From Gillisia sp. Hel1_33_143 (GTDB lineage: Bacteria > Bacteroidota > Bacteroidia > Flavobacteriales > Flavobacteriaceae): a stretch of DNA of 64,000 bases. A program made the translations under genes and the position numbers. Where the stretch lies: assembly GCF_900104765.1 (NCBI RefSeq), contig NZ_LT629737.1, positions 186,001-250,000 of the forward strand. Direction: 5' to 3'. Positions within the stretch are counted from its first letter, which is position 1, and the number at the start of each line of letters is the position of its first letter. Positions 1 to 8,686 of the stretch are shown here, piece by piece. The notes under the pieces were generated by a model, which did not search any database, was not told the DNA's origin, and saw nothing but the letters and a program-made list of their open reading frames with translations.

Positions 1-81
1 TTTATTTGAGTTACAACTTCCCTTTAGACTGACATTTAAAACTTTCAAATGCTTTAACCCGCGTTTACTATTCTCTTATTT

Positions 82-1182
82 CTAATTGATCAGTATAATT
101 TTTAAGGCTTTTTCTACTTCAGCATTACCAAACACTTCATAAGCTTTCATAATTTCTTCTAGCTTAAAGTGGTGGGTAATTAATTTCTGAGGTTGGATTC
201 TATCTGAAATGATCGTTTTGAGAAGCATGGGAGTTGTATTTGTATTTACAAGCCCCATGGTGATGGTAATATTCTGAATCCATAAATCCTGAATTTTTAG
301 CTCAACGCTTTTTCCATGTACGCCAATGTTGGCGATATGCCCTCCTGGTTTAACGATCTGCTGGCAGATATCAAAAGTTGCAGGAGCACCTACGGCTTCT
401 ATAGCCACATCTACACCTTCAACAGTTTCAGCCAATATTTTTTTAATGGCATCTTCTGAACCAGAATTAATAGTTTCTGTTGCTCCCCATTTTTTTGCCA
501 ATTCCAGACGATTTTCATCCAGATCTATCATAAATATTTTGGAAGGAGAATAGAACTGAGCTGTTAGCAGAGCAGACATTCCAATTGGACCCGCACCTAT
601 TATGGCGATCGTATCACCTGGTTTAACACATCCATTTATTACTCCTATTTCATGACCCGTAGGAAGTATGTCACTAAGCATAACCAAAGCTTCATCATCC
701 ACCTCATTTGGGGCTTCATAAAGGCTATTATCCGCATGTGGGATCCTAACATATTCTGCTTGCGTACCATTAATTAGATTCCCCAATATCCATCCGCCGT
801 CTTTACAATGAGCATACATTTGTTTTTTGCAATATTCACAGGTACCACAGGCGGTGATACATGAAATGATCACCTTATCCCCTTTCTTGAAATTAACCAC
901 ACCAGCACCTACTTCCTCTATCACACCTACACCTTCATGCCCTAAGGTGGTGCCAGGTTTTACGCTTGGAGTTTTGCCGTGTAAAATTCCTAAATCTGTT
1001 CCACAAATAGTTGTCTTAAGTATCTTTACTATAGCATCTGTTGGTAATTTTATCTCGGGTTTTGAAACCTCTTTGTAAGATATTTTCCCAGGACCACCAT
1101 ATACAAGACCTTTCATAGTTTTTTTAAGAGTAGAAGAATTATTGGAATGGATTTTATCTTTTGATAACATTTTATTAGACAT
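82..1182 (-). CDS. Zinc-dependent alcohol dehydrogenase (MDR superfamily)
   Basis: Medium-chain dehydrogenase that would interconvert an alcohol and an aldehyde or ketone with NAD(P). Visible residues: catalytic-zinc ligand C60 in CGTDLG, the H82-E83 pair in GHEGVG, and the structural-zinc cysteines C112, C115, C118 and C126. The Rossmann motif GAGPIG lies at 197-202. The full family length is present. The first ATG adds about 22 residues before the usual family start MKGLVYGG, which corresponds to position 1116, so the true start may be there. It resembles secondary-alcohol and threonine-dehydrogenase-like enzymes, but the substrate cannot be read from the sequence. It lies outside the putative integrated element and has no functional link to the metal genes. 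Confidence 0.9.
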   Translation of the reverse strand: MSNKMLSKDKIHSNNSSTLKKTMKGLVYGGPGKISYKEVSKPEIKLPTDAIVKILKTTICGTDLGILHGKTPSVKPGTTLGHEGVGVIEEVGAGVVNFKKGDKVIISCITACGTCEYCKKQMYAHCKDGGWILGNLINGTQAEYVRIPHADNSLYEAPNEVDDEALVMLSDILPTGHEIGVINGCVKPGDTIAIIGAGPIGMSALLTAQFYSPSKIFMIDLDENRLELAKKWGATETINSGSEDAIKKILAETVEGVDVAIEAVGAPATFDICQQIVKPGGHIANIGVHGKSVELKIQDLWIQNITITMGLVNTNTTPMLLKTIISDRIQPQKLITHHFKLEEIMKAYEVFGNAEVEKALKIILIN

Positions 1183-1720
1183 CTCTCAGCTATTCTTTAA
1201 TAATTGATATTCAGTGATTTACGAACAGCTAAGTTATAGGAAGGCTAAGCGCCAAAACATGATGAATATCAGTTATGCATTTAATCTGAAGAAACAATAT
1301 TGCTACGCTAATTAAAATTGGAAGCAATTGAACCTCAATTTATTAGAAATGGAAGCAATAAAGTAATCGCATGAAAACAGTGGAGATCTATTTAAAAATG
1401 AAAAATCCAGAATTATATAAATTCTATGTAAAAACTAAAAGATCTAGGGCACTTCATAATGCCCATTTTAGAAAATAAGTATGGATTATAAAAGTAGATC
1501 AAAAACATATTTCAATTAAAACACCTCAAACTTTAGATCAATAATATAAACCTAATGGGAAAAAGATAATAAGATTTGGATCCAATATTTCAGATAAGAT
1601 GAAATGTTTATAATATCTTGACAGATAAAGTATTTATTAAATCATGAATCTAAGTTGCTTTTAAAAATAGTATTAGAATTAAAGTAACTTATTTAACTAC
1701 ATCAAAAAACCATAGAAATT
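1183..1720. other. Intergenic stretch without a convincing gene
   Basis: AT-rich sequence between the divergently placed alcohol dehydrogenase and the exported protein. A 35-codon ATG frame near 1371 is too short and has no support. No promoter matching TAnnTTTG was recognised. Confidence 0.5.
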
Positions 1721-2152
1721 TTGATAATCAATAAATTATATATTTTGCTTATTGTTTTTTATTTCAATCATTCTTACTCTGAAGAATATATTGAAATTAA
1801 CTACAAAGGAATAGAAGGAGTTATTCTTTGTGAGGAATATTTCTCTTTAAGATATCGAGAAACTTATAATATTTACAACTTATCTTTTAAAGAAGTTTAT
1901 GAATTAGAAAACTATCTTGAGAGAAGTGAAAATCGGTATCCCTCTTATTTTAGAAAGTATCAAGGCTTAATTAAGGATGGAAAAAAATATATCAATATTA
2001 AATTAATAAATCCAGTGTATAAACATCAGTATTCTCCAAATTGGAAAGAAGATAAAACCGTATATATTCACGAATGTAATACAAGGACTATTGTATATAG
2101 TTTTTCTGAAAAAAAAATTATAATGAATAAACTTAATGAATGTGGAGATTAG
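1721..2152 (+). CDS. Small exported protein of unknown function
   Basis: Frame of 143 codons with an N-terminal hydrophobic stretch (LYILLIVFYFNHSYS) that looks like a signal peptide. The only start in frame is TTG, so the 5' end is uncertain. The mature part is rich in Tyr, Glu and Lys and has an N-terminal EYIEINYKG and a late cysteine pair far apart. I do not recognise a family. It stands alone between the dehydrogenase and the tRNA fragment and may be real or a decayed remnant. Confidence 0.4.
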   Translation: MIINKLYILLIVFYFNHSYSEEYIEINYKGIEGVILCEEYFSLRYRETYNIYNLSFKEVYELENYLERSENRYPSYFRKYQGLIKDGKKYINIKLINPVYKHQYSPNWKEDKTVYIHECNTRTIVYSFSEKKIIMNKLNECGD

Positions 2153-2325
2153 CCAAAAAGCTTAGCGTATAAAAGGCTTAAAGAAAAAAATAAAATGCTC
2201 TTTTATTGGAATCGACGAAAGAAAGTGAATTTTTACGACAAAAGATAAAATTGTTAAACCCGATAAATACCTGTTATACCGAGTTATTTAAAAAGCTGCA
2301 TATTCTGTACCTATTAGAAACAAGA

Positions 2326-2351
2326 AAGGCTTCACATTTTTGTGAAGCCTT
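2326..2351 (-). terminator. Rho-independent terminator of the tRNA-Met locus
   Basis: Perfect 10-bp stem AAGGCTTCAC / GTGAAGCCTT around a 6-nt loop. Read on the - strand it is followed by a T-rich run, as expected for termination just downstream of the tRNA 3' end at 2363. Confidence 0.7.
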
Positions 2352-2362
2352 GTCTTTCCTAG

Positions 2363-2404
2363 TAGCGGGAACTGGACTCGAACCAGTGACCTTCGGGTTA
2401 TGAG
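2363..2404 (-). other. tRNA-Met 3' fragment, probable attachment site (attL/attR)
   Basis: On the - strand this reads as the anticodon loop CTCATAA, the 3' anticodon strand CCCGA, a T arm (ACTGG, TTCGAGT, CCAGT) and the acceptor strand TCCCGCT plus discriminator A. The sequence 5' of the anticodon loop does not pair with CCCGA and no D arm or 5' acceptor strand is present. The gene is therefore cut at the anticodon loop, a common crossover point for tyrosine recombinases. The integrase begins 172 bp away. The native terminator sits on the other side, so this is the displaced 3' half, and the rebuilt tRNA should lie at the far end of the element. Confidence 0.75.
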
Positions 2405-2508
2405 ATTGAAGTTAGTATATATTAAAATATATCAAAACCCAGCAAATACAATGATTACCAGTGTTTAAAATATTTTATATATTCAATAGAAATGGTTTAA
2501 AACCAAAT

Positions 2509-2530
2509 TATTCTGTACCTATTCTGTACC
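2509..2530 (+). repeat. TATTCTGTACC direct repeats near the attachment site
   Basis: TATTCTGTACC occurs twice, sharing two bases (2509-2519 and 2520-2530). A third copy lies at 2301-2311 as part of TATTCTGTACCTATT, which is also present at 2509-2523. They flank the tRNA fragment and precede the integrase start. Short direct repeats in this position are typical of arm-type recombinase or excisionase binding sites; that role is inferred. Confidence 0.5.
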
Positions 2531-2575
2531 CCTTTTTATTCTTTTGATTATCTTTATACAACTATATATAATATT

Positions 2576-3907
2576 ATGGCTAGTATAAAAATTGTTCGAA
2601 GGAAAAATAAAGAAAGAAAGGACGGCACTGCCCCTCTCACTTTGAGAATTAGCGACAATTACAAAACTAGCTATAAATTTATCGGACAATATGTATTGGA
2701 AAAGGATTGGGATAAAAACGCAGGAAAAGTAAAAAGAACACATCCTTATTCACAGAAGCTAAACAATTTCCTGTTGAAAAAGTTAACTGAGGCCAATGAT
2801 ATATATTTCGATTCTAAGATAGAACTCACAACTAATCAAGTCAAACAAAAATTAAAAGGTGCAGGAGGTTCTAAATCATTCTTCGCTGTCGCTACAGATA
2901 GAATAAAAAACAAATATGAGCGGGGCACATTTTCTGTAGTAAAATCTGAACTATCTATTCTTTACAACTTACAAGAGTTTTTAAACTTTAACATAGCCAA
3001 GGGAAAAGAAATCAGCATTCAAGAAATAAAGCTTCGCAGAAAAGAGCGAGTTAGCAATGGACGAAAAGGCAACCATTCATTTATAGATTCCATAGAGCAA
3101 TTCAAAAAGAATAAATCCCTAAAATTTCAGGATATAAACGAAGCTTTCCTAGATAAATACAAAGACTTCTGTCTGGTTTATTTAGGACAAAAAACTCGTA
3201 CGATTACAAATCAACTTATCTTCATTCGTACCTTATTTAACAAAGCTATCAAAACTGGGGTTGTTGATGCGAAGTTCTATCCCTTTGGTGGAGAAAAAGA
3301 AAAAATACGTATAGGTTCAAGCCATAAAATTGGTCTTACTTCTAAAGAAATTGAAAAAATTGAAATCTTAAAATTAGAACCAAATACTTCTATTTGGCAT
3401 ACCAAAAACGTGTGGCTAATTGCGTTTTATTTTGCAGGTATTAGAATTTCCGATGCTGTTCAACTAAGATGGTCAGATTTTAAAGATGACAGACTTCTTT
3501 ATGTGATGCACAAAAATGAAAAGCCCGTTAGTTTAAAAATACCTCAAAAAGCAATTAAAATCTTAAATCTATACAAAAAAGGTAAGGATGAAAACAATGG
3601 TTATGTTTTTCCATTTCTTAGATCTGTAGAGATATCTAATATTGAGGATATATTTAAGAAAACAAGAAATGCTACTAAACTCTTTAATAAGTATTTGAAG
3701 TGCATCGCTACAGAATGCAACATTGACAAAAATTTATCTAATCACATCGCGCGACACAGTTTCGGAAATATTGCTGGTGACCGAATCCATCCATTGATGC
3801 TTCAGAAACTATATAGACATAGTGATTTAAAAACTACCTTGAATTATCAGGCAAATTTTGTCCATAGAGATGCAGATGATGCTTTGGATAGTGTTGTGAA
3901 TTTTTAG
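2576..3907 (+). CDS. int: Tyrosine-type site-specific recombinase (integrase)
   Basis: Phage-type integrase of the Bacteroidota class. An N-terminal arm-binding and SAM-like region occupies about residues 1-245 and the catalytic domain about 255-440. Catalytic residues visible: R290 (in FAGIRISDAV), H390 and R393 (HIARHSFG), H415 (RHSDLKTT) and the nucleophile Y424 (LNYQ). The usual GHS box is RHS here. Length (443 aa) is normal. The ATG follows an AT-rich leader. The gene points away from the adjacent tRNA-Met fragment, the standard layout at the integrase end of an ICE or genomic island. No excisionase or conjugation gene is seen in this window. Confidence 0.95.
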   Translation: MASIKIVRRKNKERKDGTAPLTLRISDNYKTSYKFIGQYVLEKDWDKNAGKVKRTHPYSQKLNNFLLKKLTEANDIYFDSKIELTTNQVKQKLKGAGGSKSFFAVATDRIKNKYERGTFSVVKSELSILYNLQEFLNFNIAKGKEISIQEIKLRRKERVSNGRKGNHSFIDSIEQFKKNKSLKFQDINEAFLDKYKDFCLVYLGQKTRTITNQLIFIRTLFNKAIKTGVVDAKFYPFGGEKEKIRIGSSHKIGLTSKEIEKIEILKLEPNTSIWHTKNVWLIAFYFAGIRISDAVQLRWSDFKDDRLLYVMHKNEKPVSLKIPQKAIKILNLYKKGKDENNGYVFPFLRSVEISNIEDIFKKTRNATKLFNKYLKCIATECNIDKNLSNHIARHSFGNIAGDRIHPLMLQKLYRHSDLKTTLNYQANFVHRDADDALDSVVNF

Positions 3908-4074
3908 TTTTATTTGTACTTGAAATTATTACTAAAAAAGGCTTGGAGAAATTTGGAATTTGTATTATATATTACAAATAAAGAGAACTTACATTTGAGG
4001 TCTTCTCGCTACTGCCTTACGGATCATTCAATCCTAATCCTGAATTTTTTAAAAGTCGGTGCACCTTCACGAAA

Positions 4075-4620
4075 AGAAAAATTCTTTATATGGCAAACGT
4101 ATACGGAGCAAACTAGGTGGAGGCCATTATTATTTAGGCAACTCTTGCAACCGTCATACCACAGATGGTATTGAGGCGGTTATACAGTACGCCTATATGG
4201 ATACAATGCCTTGACAAATAGAATTTGAACAAGTTTTCTAAAGGCCTACCTTTAAATATCAGGATATTTATGTATCATACGATTTCTAAAAAAGTCCGAA
4301 AATTAAAGGGTAAGATAAATTCTGGTAACACAACTTATAATTTGGGAGAAATAATCTATCATACACCATTCGGATTTATATACGCTTTGGATTCAGAACC
4401 AATCCGGGATGACTTTTGTGAAATTACCGATGTTAAAAAGTTTGAATTAAATCAAACTTTGCATGTAAGATTAATGATACTTTACCTCGCACCTAAAATC
4501 TATATCTCAGGCTTGTATAGTTGAAGTCAGAAAAGTCGTTACTAAAGTAACATTTATCCAAGAAACCATTTCCAGCGCAACCACCTTTGATAAAGAATAT
4601 TTATTTATAGGATGAAATGA
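4075..4620 (+). pseudogene. Decayed protein-coding remnant
   Basis: Protein-like sequence is spread over several frames with stops between the pieces: GGGHYYLGNSCNRHTTDGIE (about 4110-4170), GKINSGNTTYNLGEIIYHTP (from about 4310) and VRKVVTKVTFIQETISSATT (about 4525-4590), ending in a frame that runs through an in-frame TGA. The pieces read in the same direction and in order, which suggests one gene inactivated by several frameshifts. I do not recognise the family. It lies just inside the integrase, a usual place for decayed cargo. Confidence 0.5.
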
Positions 4621-5065
4621 CCTTTTAAATTTAGGGGTTATGTGCAAATCGCATTTTTATTTGCCAAATACGCAATACCCTGTACTTTCTAAATTTTTTA
4701 ATTAGAATGGGAATATTAGATGCGGAAGATTACAAAAATTAGCAAACTACGTTTTTAGTTTTATTATCAATCCACCAAAAAAAAATTTCCGAAGAATCGT
4801 AAAAGAACTTGGTTATTCAAGTAGTGTCGGATTCCCTTTAATCCAATAAGTTTTCAATTAACACTCAAGAAACCTAATTTACACTTTCATCGCTTTCAGA
4901 TTACGTGGTCAATAGTATGAGCTTCACTATACTTTAAACACTCTCAACATTCTATAAATGAAAGAGCTTTAAAATATTTAATGGGACTGTTAAAATTCTT
5001 GATCTTAAGATCAAAATTTCACTAAAAGACACTCTTATAAGTTTATATTACCTAATTTTACATTT
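4621..5065. other. AT-rich spacer, probably degenerate
   Basis: No open frame of useful length. Short protein-like pieces (for example MGILDAEDYKN near 4707) end quickly at stops. A good promoter for the gene at 5066 was not found; TAATTTTA near 5053 is only a partial match to TAnnTTTG. Confidence 0.4.
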
Positions 5066-5482
5066 ATGAAGAACAACTTTCATAGAGTATTGTCTGTTTG
5101 TATGGCGCTTGGAGTTCTATTTACTACCACGTCATTCACAGTTGATATGCACTTCTGTGGAAAGGCACTGGTTGATTTTTCTTTAGTGCAAAATGTCCAG
5201 ACCTGCGGAATGGAAAAACAACAATCCAAAAAAAGTTGCGAAAAGGGTTTTTCTAAAAAGTCCTGTTGTTCGGATAAGCAAATAGCGGTTGATGGTCATG
5301 ATGATTTGAAGTCATCATTCAATAAATTTACTTTTGAGCAACAAACATTTGTTGCTACTTTCTTCTATACATATATCAATTTATTTGAGGGACTTGATGA
5401 AAATGTCATCCCTTTCAAAAATTACTCGCCGCCCTTTCTCATACGGGATGTGCAAAAACTACACGAGACATATTTAATTTGA
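5066..5482 (+). CDS. HYC_CC_PP family exported protein
   Basis: Exported 138-residue protein with a signal peptide ending near SFTVDM. The family signature is present: HFC after the signal peptide, a central CC (KSCCSDKQ) and a C-terminal PP (NYSPPFLIRD). Members are usually found beside heavy-metal efflux and copper genes in Bacteroidota; the biochemical role is unknown and periplasmic metal binding is an inference from the cysteines. A lysine- and cysteine-rich stretch lies between the HFC and CC parts. A paralogue sits at 20379 directly before the Cus pump. Confidence 0.8.
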   Translation: MKNNFHRVLSVCMALGVLFTTTSFTVDMHFCGKALVDFSLVQNVQTCGMEKQQSKKSCEKGFSKKSCCSDKQIAVDGHDDLKSSFNKFTFEQQTFVATFFYTYINLFEGLDENVIPFKNYSPPFLIRDVQKLHETYLI

Positions 5483-5996
5483 TCTAACACAGCAGTACCC
5501 CCTTTCAAAGGTTGGAATATGGGAAATTCTGCCCTATGAAATCTTCGATTTTGGATTCACTTTATAAAATAAAGAGATTATCCATATCAAATTATATAAA
5601 TATGATCCATAATTATTAAAAGATTTCTTTAGCATTCTCCCTAAATTTCGATTAAAGTTCTTAACTATCCTATTTCGTTAAAATATTTTTTTCAAGAACA
5701 TAGACCCACATGTTGGGTTTTCGAAAGGTTTTAAAAATTAAATAGTATAATAAACGAAAGGGATTGGTTGATTTTAATTCGGAGTTATAGTACTGGGTGT
5801 TTTTTACACCGGGATAGAAAAACCAAAAAAAAGCGCAAGGCTGTCTTGAAAATTCTGTATGAAAGATTTTTCAAAGAAGAAATCAGAATAAAAGAATATT
5901 TGGAACAAAGTCCTATAAAATCTCTAATAAGAAACAAATTTTCAATCGAAAGAAAATTTTTAAAATAAACAATAATCAATTTAAAATAGATCAAAA
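5483..5996. other. Gap without a supported gene
   Basis: A 66-codon TTG frame at 5768-5968 is Lys/Arg/Ile rich and ends 28 bases before the next gene; it has no recognisable domain or ATG and I treat it as chance. A short inverted repeat ACCCA...TGGGT lies near 5704-5718. Confidence 0.4.
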
Positions 5997-6602
5997 ATGA
6001 AAAAGACAAGTATAAAAATGGGAATCTTAACAATGAGTTTGTTAGCGCTCACCACAATATCCTGTAAAGATGGGAATAAGGAGGAAGCTCCCATACCAAT
6101 GTCAAGCGAAATGCAGCTGGAAGATGGAACTAATAATGGTGATTCAGAAAGGTTAATGGCAAACAATTCAGGCAACAGTGCTTCCGAAGCTATTATTGAT
6201 AATTACCTCAAAATTAAAAATGCCCTGGTTGCAGATAATCAAGAGGAAGCTGCCAAAGCTGGGGGTCTGTTGATATCGGATTTTGAAAAATTTGATAAAA
6301 CTTCGTATTCTTCTGAGGAGCAAAAAGAATTGACCGATATTATTGAAGATGCAAAGGAACAAGCCGAACATATTTCAGAAAGTCCTATGGATCATCAACG
6401 AGAGCATTTTGATATTCTCAGCAAGGATGTTATCGATATGATTGCTATTACTGGAACCGATAAGAAGTTGTACCAGGATTTTTGCCCAATGTATAATAAC
6501 AAGAAAGGGGCTCAATGGCTTAGCAGTACAGAAGAAATCAAAAACCCGTTCTTTGGAAGCAAAATGATGAATTGTGGAGAAGTTCAAAAAGAGATTAATT
6601 AA
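5997..6602 (+). CDS. DUF3347 lipoprotein
   Basis: A 201-residue lipoprotein: signal sequence with lipobox ALTTISC, then a short acidic linker, then a DUF3347 helical domain (about residues 60-200). The C-terminal signature is intact: CPMYNNKKGAQWLS, then KNPFFGSKMMNCG. DUF3347 is also the C-terminal domain of CusB-type adaptors in this phylum, including the one at 25890, so a periplasmic copper-binding role is likely; the Cys, Met and His residues of the signature are the probable ligands (inference). It is a close paralogue of the protein at 7136, sharing DHQREHF and ITGT. Confidence 0.85.
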   Translation: MKKTSIKMGILTMSLLALTTISCKDGNKEEAPIPMSSEMQLEDGTNNGDSERLMANNSGNSASEAIIDNYLKIKNALVADNQEEAAKAGGLLISDFEKFDKTSYSSEEQKELTDIIEDAKEQAEHISESPMDHQREHFDILSKDVIDMIAITGTDKKLYQDFCPMYNNKKGAQWLSSTEEIKNPFFGSKMMNCGEVQKEIN

Positions 6603-6606
6603 TCAT

Positions 6607-6651
6607 AACCTATAAGGTATTCCTCGCCCTTCAGGGGAGTACTTGTAGGTT
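6607..6651 (+). terminator. Imperfect stem-loop between two genes
   Basis: AACCTATAAGGTATTCC pairs with GGAGTACTTGTAGGTT with a few mismatches around a small loop. It follows the stop codon of the DUF3347 lipoprotein and ends just before the next gene; there is no long T run, so it may be an mRNA-stabilising hairpin rather than a full terminator. Confidence 0.5.
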
Positions 6652-6666
6652 TAATTGAATATTTCG

Positions 6667-7119
6667 ATGAAGATTCCAAAAATCATAGCATTTATTCTAT
6701 TGGTAGCTTTTATAGCCATCCAATTTTTCCCTACCAGTCGCAACCAAAGCAACGTTGTCCCTCACACCGATTTTATGGTTGTTAACAATGTGCCAGCCAA
6801 CATAGAGAACAAAATTCAGGTCTCCTGTTATGACTGTCATAGCAACAATACCGCTTACCCTTGGTACAATAAAGTACAACCGGTTGCCTGGTTTCTGGAA
6901 GATCATATAAAAGAAGGAAAGGCTGAGTTAAATTTTAATGAATGGGATGAATATTCAGACCGAAGAAAAAACAGCAAGCTAAGGTCAATTATCAGTCAAA
7001 TTGAAGATGATGAAATGCCACTGGACTCTTATACAATTATTCATGCGGATGCAAAATTTTCCGAAGATGAAAAATCTGAAATTATAGCGTATATGGCCCA
7101 GTTGAAAAATAGTTTATAA
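6667..7119 (+). CDS. Haem-binding domain (cytochrome-like CxxCH) protein
   Basis: Exported or membrane-anchored protein of about 150 residues with one N-terminal hydrophobic segment ([16 protein letters not shown]) followed by a haem-binding domain. The CYDCHSNNT motif gives covalent c-type haem attachment; [17 protein letters not shown] and DDEMPLDSY are typical of the small haem_bd family. A TTG lies 12 bases upstream; ATG at 6667 is the better start. It sits between two DUF3347 paralogues, suggesting redox chemistry in the same periplasmic copper pathway (inference). Confidence 0.85.
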   Translation: MKIPKIIAFILLVAFIAIQFFPTSRNQSNVVPHTDFMVVNNVPANIENKIQVSCYDCHSNNTAYPWYNKVQPVAWFLEDHIKEGKAELNFNEWDEYSDRRKNSKLRSIISQIEDDEMPLDSYTIIHADAKFSEDEKSEIIAYMAQLKNSL

Positions 7120-7135
7120 CATTAAAAACAAGAAA

Positions 7136-7702
7136 ATGAAAAATCTAAAAATGAGTATAGCAGCAATGTTATTGATGGCAGTTTCTTTTGCAAATGCACA
7201 GGAAAAGATGAACCACGAACACGGAGATATGAAAGGAGACATGAAAATGGATCATAGTAAAATGGCGAATATGAAAAGTGATGCAAAGGCAGAGGCGATT
7301 TTAAGTGACTATTTCAACTTAAAGAATACTTTGGTGGCAGATGACACCAAAAAAGCAGCCCAAGAAGGATCCAAATTGGTAGCTTCCCTAAAGGCTTTTA
7401 ATGCCAGCAGCTATTCAAAAGAAAACCAAAAAGAGCTGGCCGATATCATTGAAGATGCTACCGAGCATGCCGAGCATATCATTAAAAGTGCGATAGACCA
7501 CCAACGTGAGCATTTTAAGATCTTAAGTATGGACATAACAGATATGGTTGCCATTACAGGAACAAAAAACACGCTTTACGAACAGTTTTGCCCAATGTAT
7601 GATAAAGGAAGTGCTTGGTTGAGCACAAGCAATGAAGTGAAAAATCCATATTACGGAAGCAAAATGCCTACATGTGGGAAAGTTCAAAAGACTATTAATT
7701 AG
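7136..7702 (+). CDS. DUF3347 exported protein with His/Met-rich N-terminus
   Basis: Signal peptide ending ...SFANAQ, then a His/Met-rich stretch ([19 protein letters not shown]), then the DUF3347 domain. The end carries [12 protein letters not shown] and [13 protein letters not shown]. It is clearly paralogous to the lipoprotein at 5997: the segment from the DHQREHF motif to the C-terminus aligns nearly without gaps, so the two arose by tandem duplication flanking the haem-binding gene. The His/Met-rich tail is a plausible copper-capturing extension. The spacing of 16 bases from the preceding gene suggests one operon. Confidence 0.85.
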   Translation: MKNLKMSIAAMLLMAVSFANAQEKMNHEHGDMKGDMKMDHSKMANMKSDAKAEAILSDYFNLKNTLVADDTKKAAQEGSKLVASLKAFNASSYSKENQKELADIIEDATEHAEHIIKSAIDHQREHFKILSMDITDMVAITGTKNTLYEQFCPMYDKGSAWLSTSNEVKNPYYGSKMPTCGKVQKTIN

Positions 7703-7802
7703 ATAAACCCTTCCTTAAAAATCTTTTAACTATCCTGGTTTATTAGTTTATAGAAGGAGGTAATATGATAAGAATATATGAATAGTTCTAAAGCCCTATC
7801 AT

Positions 7803-7844
7803 GGGAAGGAAAACAATATTAAAGGTTAGTGTTAATTCCTTCCC
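7803..7844 (+). terminator. Stem-loop downstream of the DUF3347 gene
   Basis: GGGAAGGAAAACA pairs with TGTTAATTCCTTCCC with a two-base bulge, loop of about 15 nt. No T run follows directly, so the terminator role is likely but not certain. Confidence 0.45.
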
Positions 7845-7958
7845 GTGCCAGGCACAAATTAAAGTCCTAATAGAGAGAAAGGGAAACTTTTTTCATTGTT
7901 TGGTTAGTAAAGACTTTTCTCTTGCTTAGGCACTAAAAAAAAGAAAAAAAAGAATCCG

Positions 7959-8093
7959 ATGAAAGATTGTTGCAAAACAGGTATCGAAAAGGATCAGAAG
8001 CAAGGAGGCTTCAAAAAATGGTTTAATTACATTATGTATGCAATTTTAGCCGCCGTAATTATTGGGACTTTAGTGTTTCAAATATTTAGTTAA
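7959..8093 (+). CDS. 44-residue single-span membrane microprotein
   Basis: Starts MKDCCKTGIEKDQKQGGFKK and ends with one membrane span (IMYAILAAVIIGTLVFQIF). The CC near the N-terminus could bind a soft metal on the cytosolic side. It stops 14 bases before the potassium-channel gene, so the two are probably cotranscribed. Hydrophobic pattern and operon position support a real gene; the function is unknown. Confidence 0.6.
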   Translation: MKDCCKTGIEKDQKQGGFKKWFNYIMYAILAAVIIGTLVFQIFS

Positions 8094-8107
8094 AAGAATA
8101 AGATAAA

Positions 8108-8668
8108 ATGGTTATTGAAAACAATGACGATACCTCTAGAAAAACAGGTTTTTATAAACAACTGTTTAAAAAGGTATTACTTACTGTAAGCACAGTTATT
8201 GTGCTATCCTTAAGTTATACACTATGGGTTGATGCGAATTCTGATAACCTTGTTCTATCTCTTTTAATTGTTTGTTTGGCTTTGATTAAAACGTTTTATA
8301 TCGTTAGACTCACTTTAATACAGTTAAGTAAAATAATCGGGGAAAGTCACCAGCTTACACACGTGCTCACTTTATTCAGTGTATTAATTTTTTTAATTAT
8401 CCTTTCGTTTTCGGAAGATTATCAAGCTTTATATGTTTTGAATTCTGAAAATTTTAAAACCGCTACATTAATTAGTAGTTCCGTTTTACTGCAATTCTTT
8501 GATTTTTCGTATTTCAGCTTGATCACTTTTTCGTCCGTTGGTTATGGCGATATGGTTCCAGTATCCATTGCGGGCAAGCTATTGGTAATGATGGAGATTT
8601 TCTTGAGCTTTTTGGTGCTGGTCTTTGGCATTGCCAACATTAATAGAATACACGTTGATAATAAATAA
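8108..8668 (+). CDS. Two-pore-type potassium channel family protein
   Basis: Membrane protein of 186 residues with about four hydrophobic segments. The pore loop FSLITFSSVGYGDMVP carries the K+ selectivity filter TFSSVGYGD, followed by a final membrane helix. No RCK or cyclic-nucleotide domain is attached, so it is a small ion_trans_2 channel. It follows the microprotein at 7959 and precedes a SnoaL-like protein with short gaps, apparently as passengers in the copper island. Confidence 0.9.
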   Translation: MVIENNDDTSRKTGFYKQLFKKVLLTVSTVIVLSLSYTLWVDANSDNLVLSLLIVCLALIKTFYIVRLTLIQLSKIIGESHQLTHVLTLFSVLIFLIILSFSEDYQALYVLNSENFKTATLISSSVLLQFFDFSYFSLITFSSVGYGDMVPVSIAGKLLVMMEIFLSFLVLVFGIANINRIHVDNK

Positions 8669-8686
8669 CCATTTAAAACTAAAATT

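Noticed and set aside
5768-5968. 66-codon frame before the DUF3347 lipoprotein
   Set aside because: TTG start, basic low-complexity composition, no domain and an equally long antisense frame.
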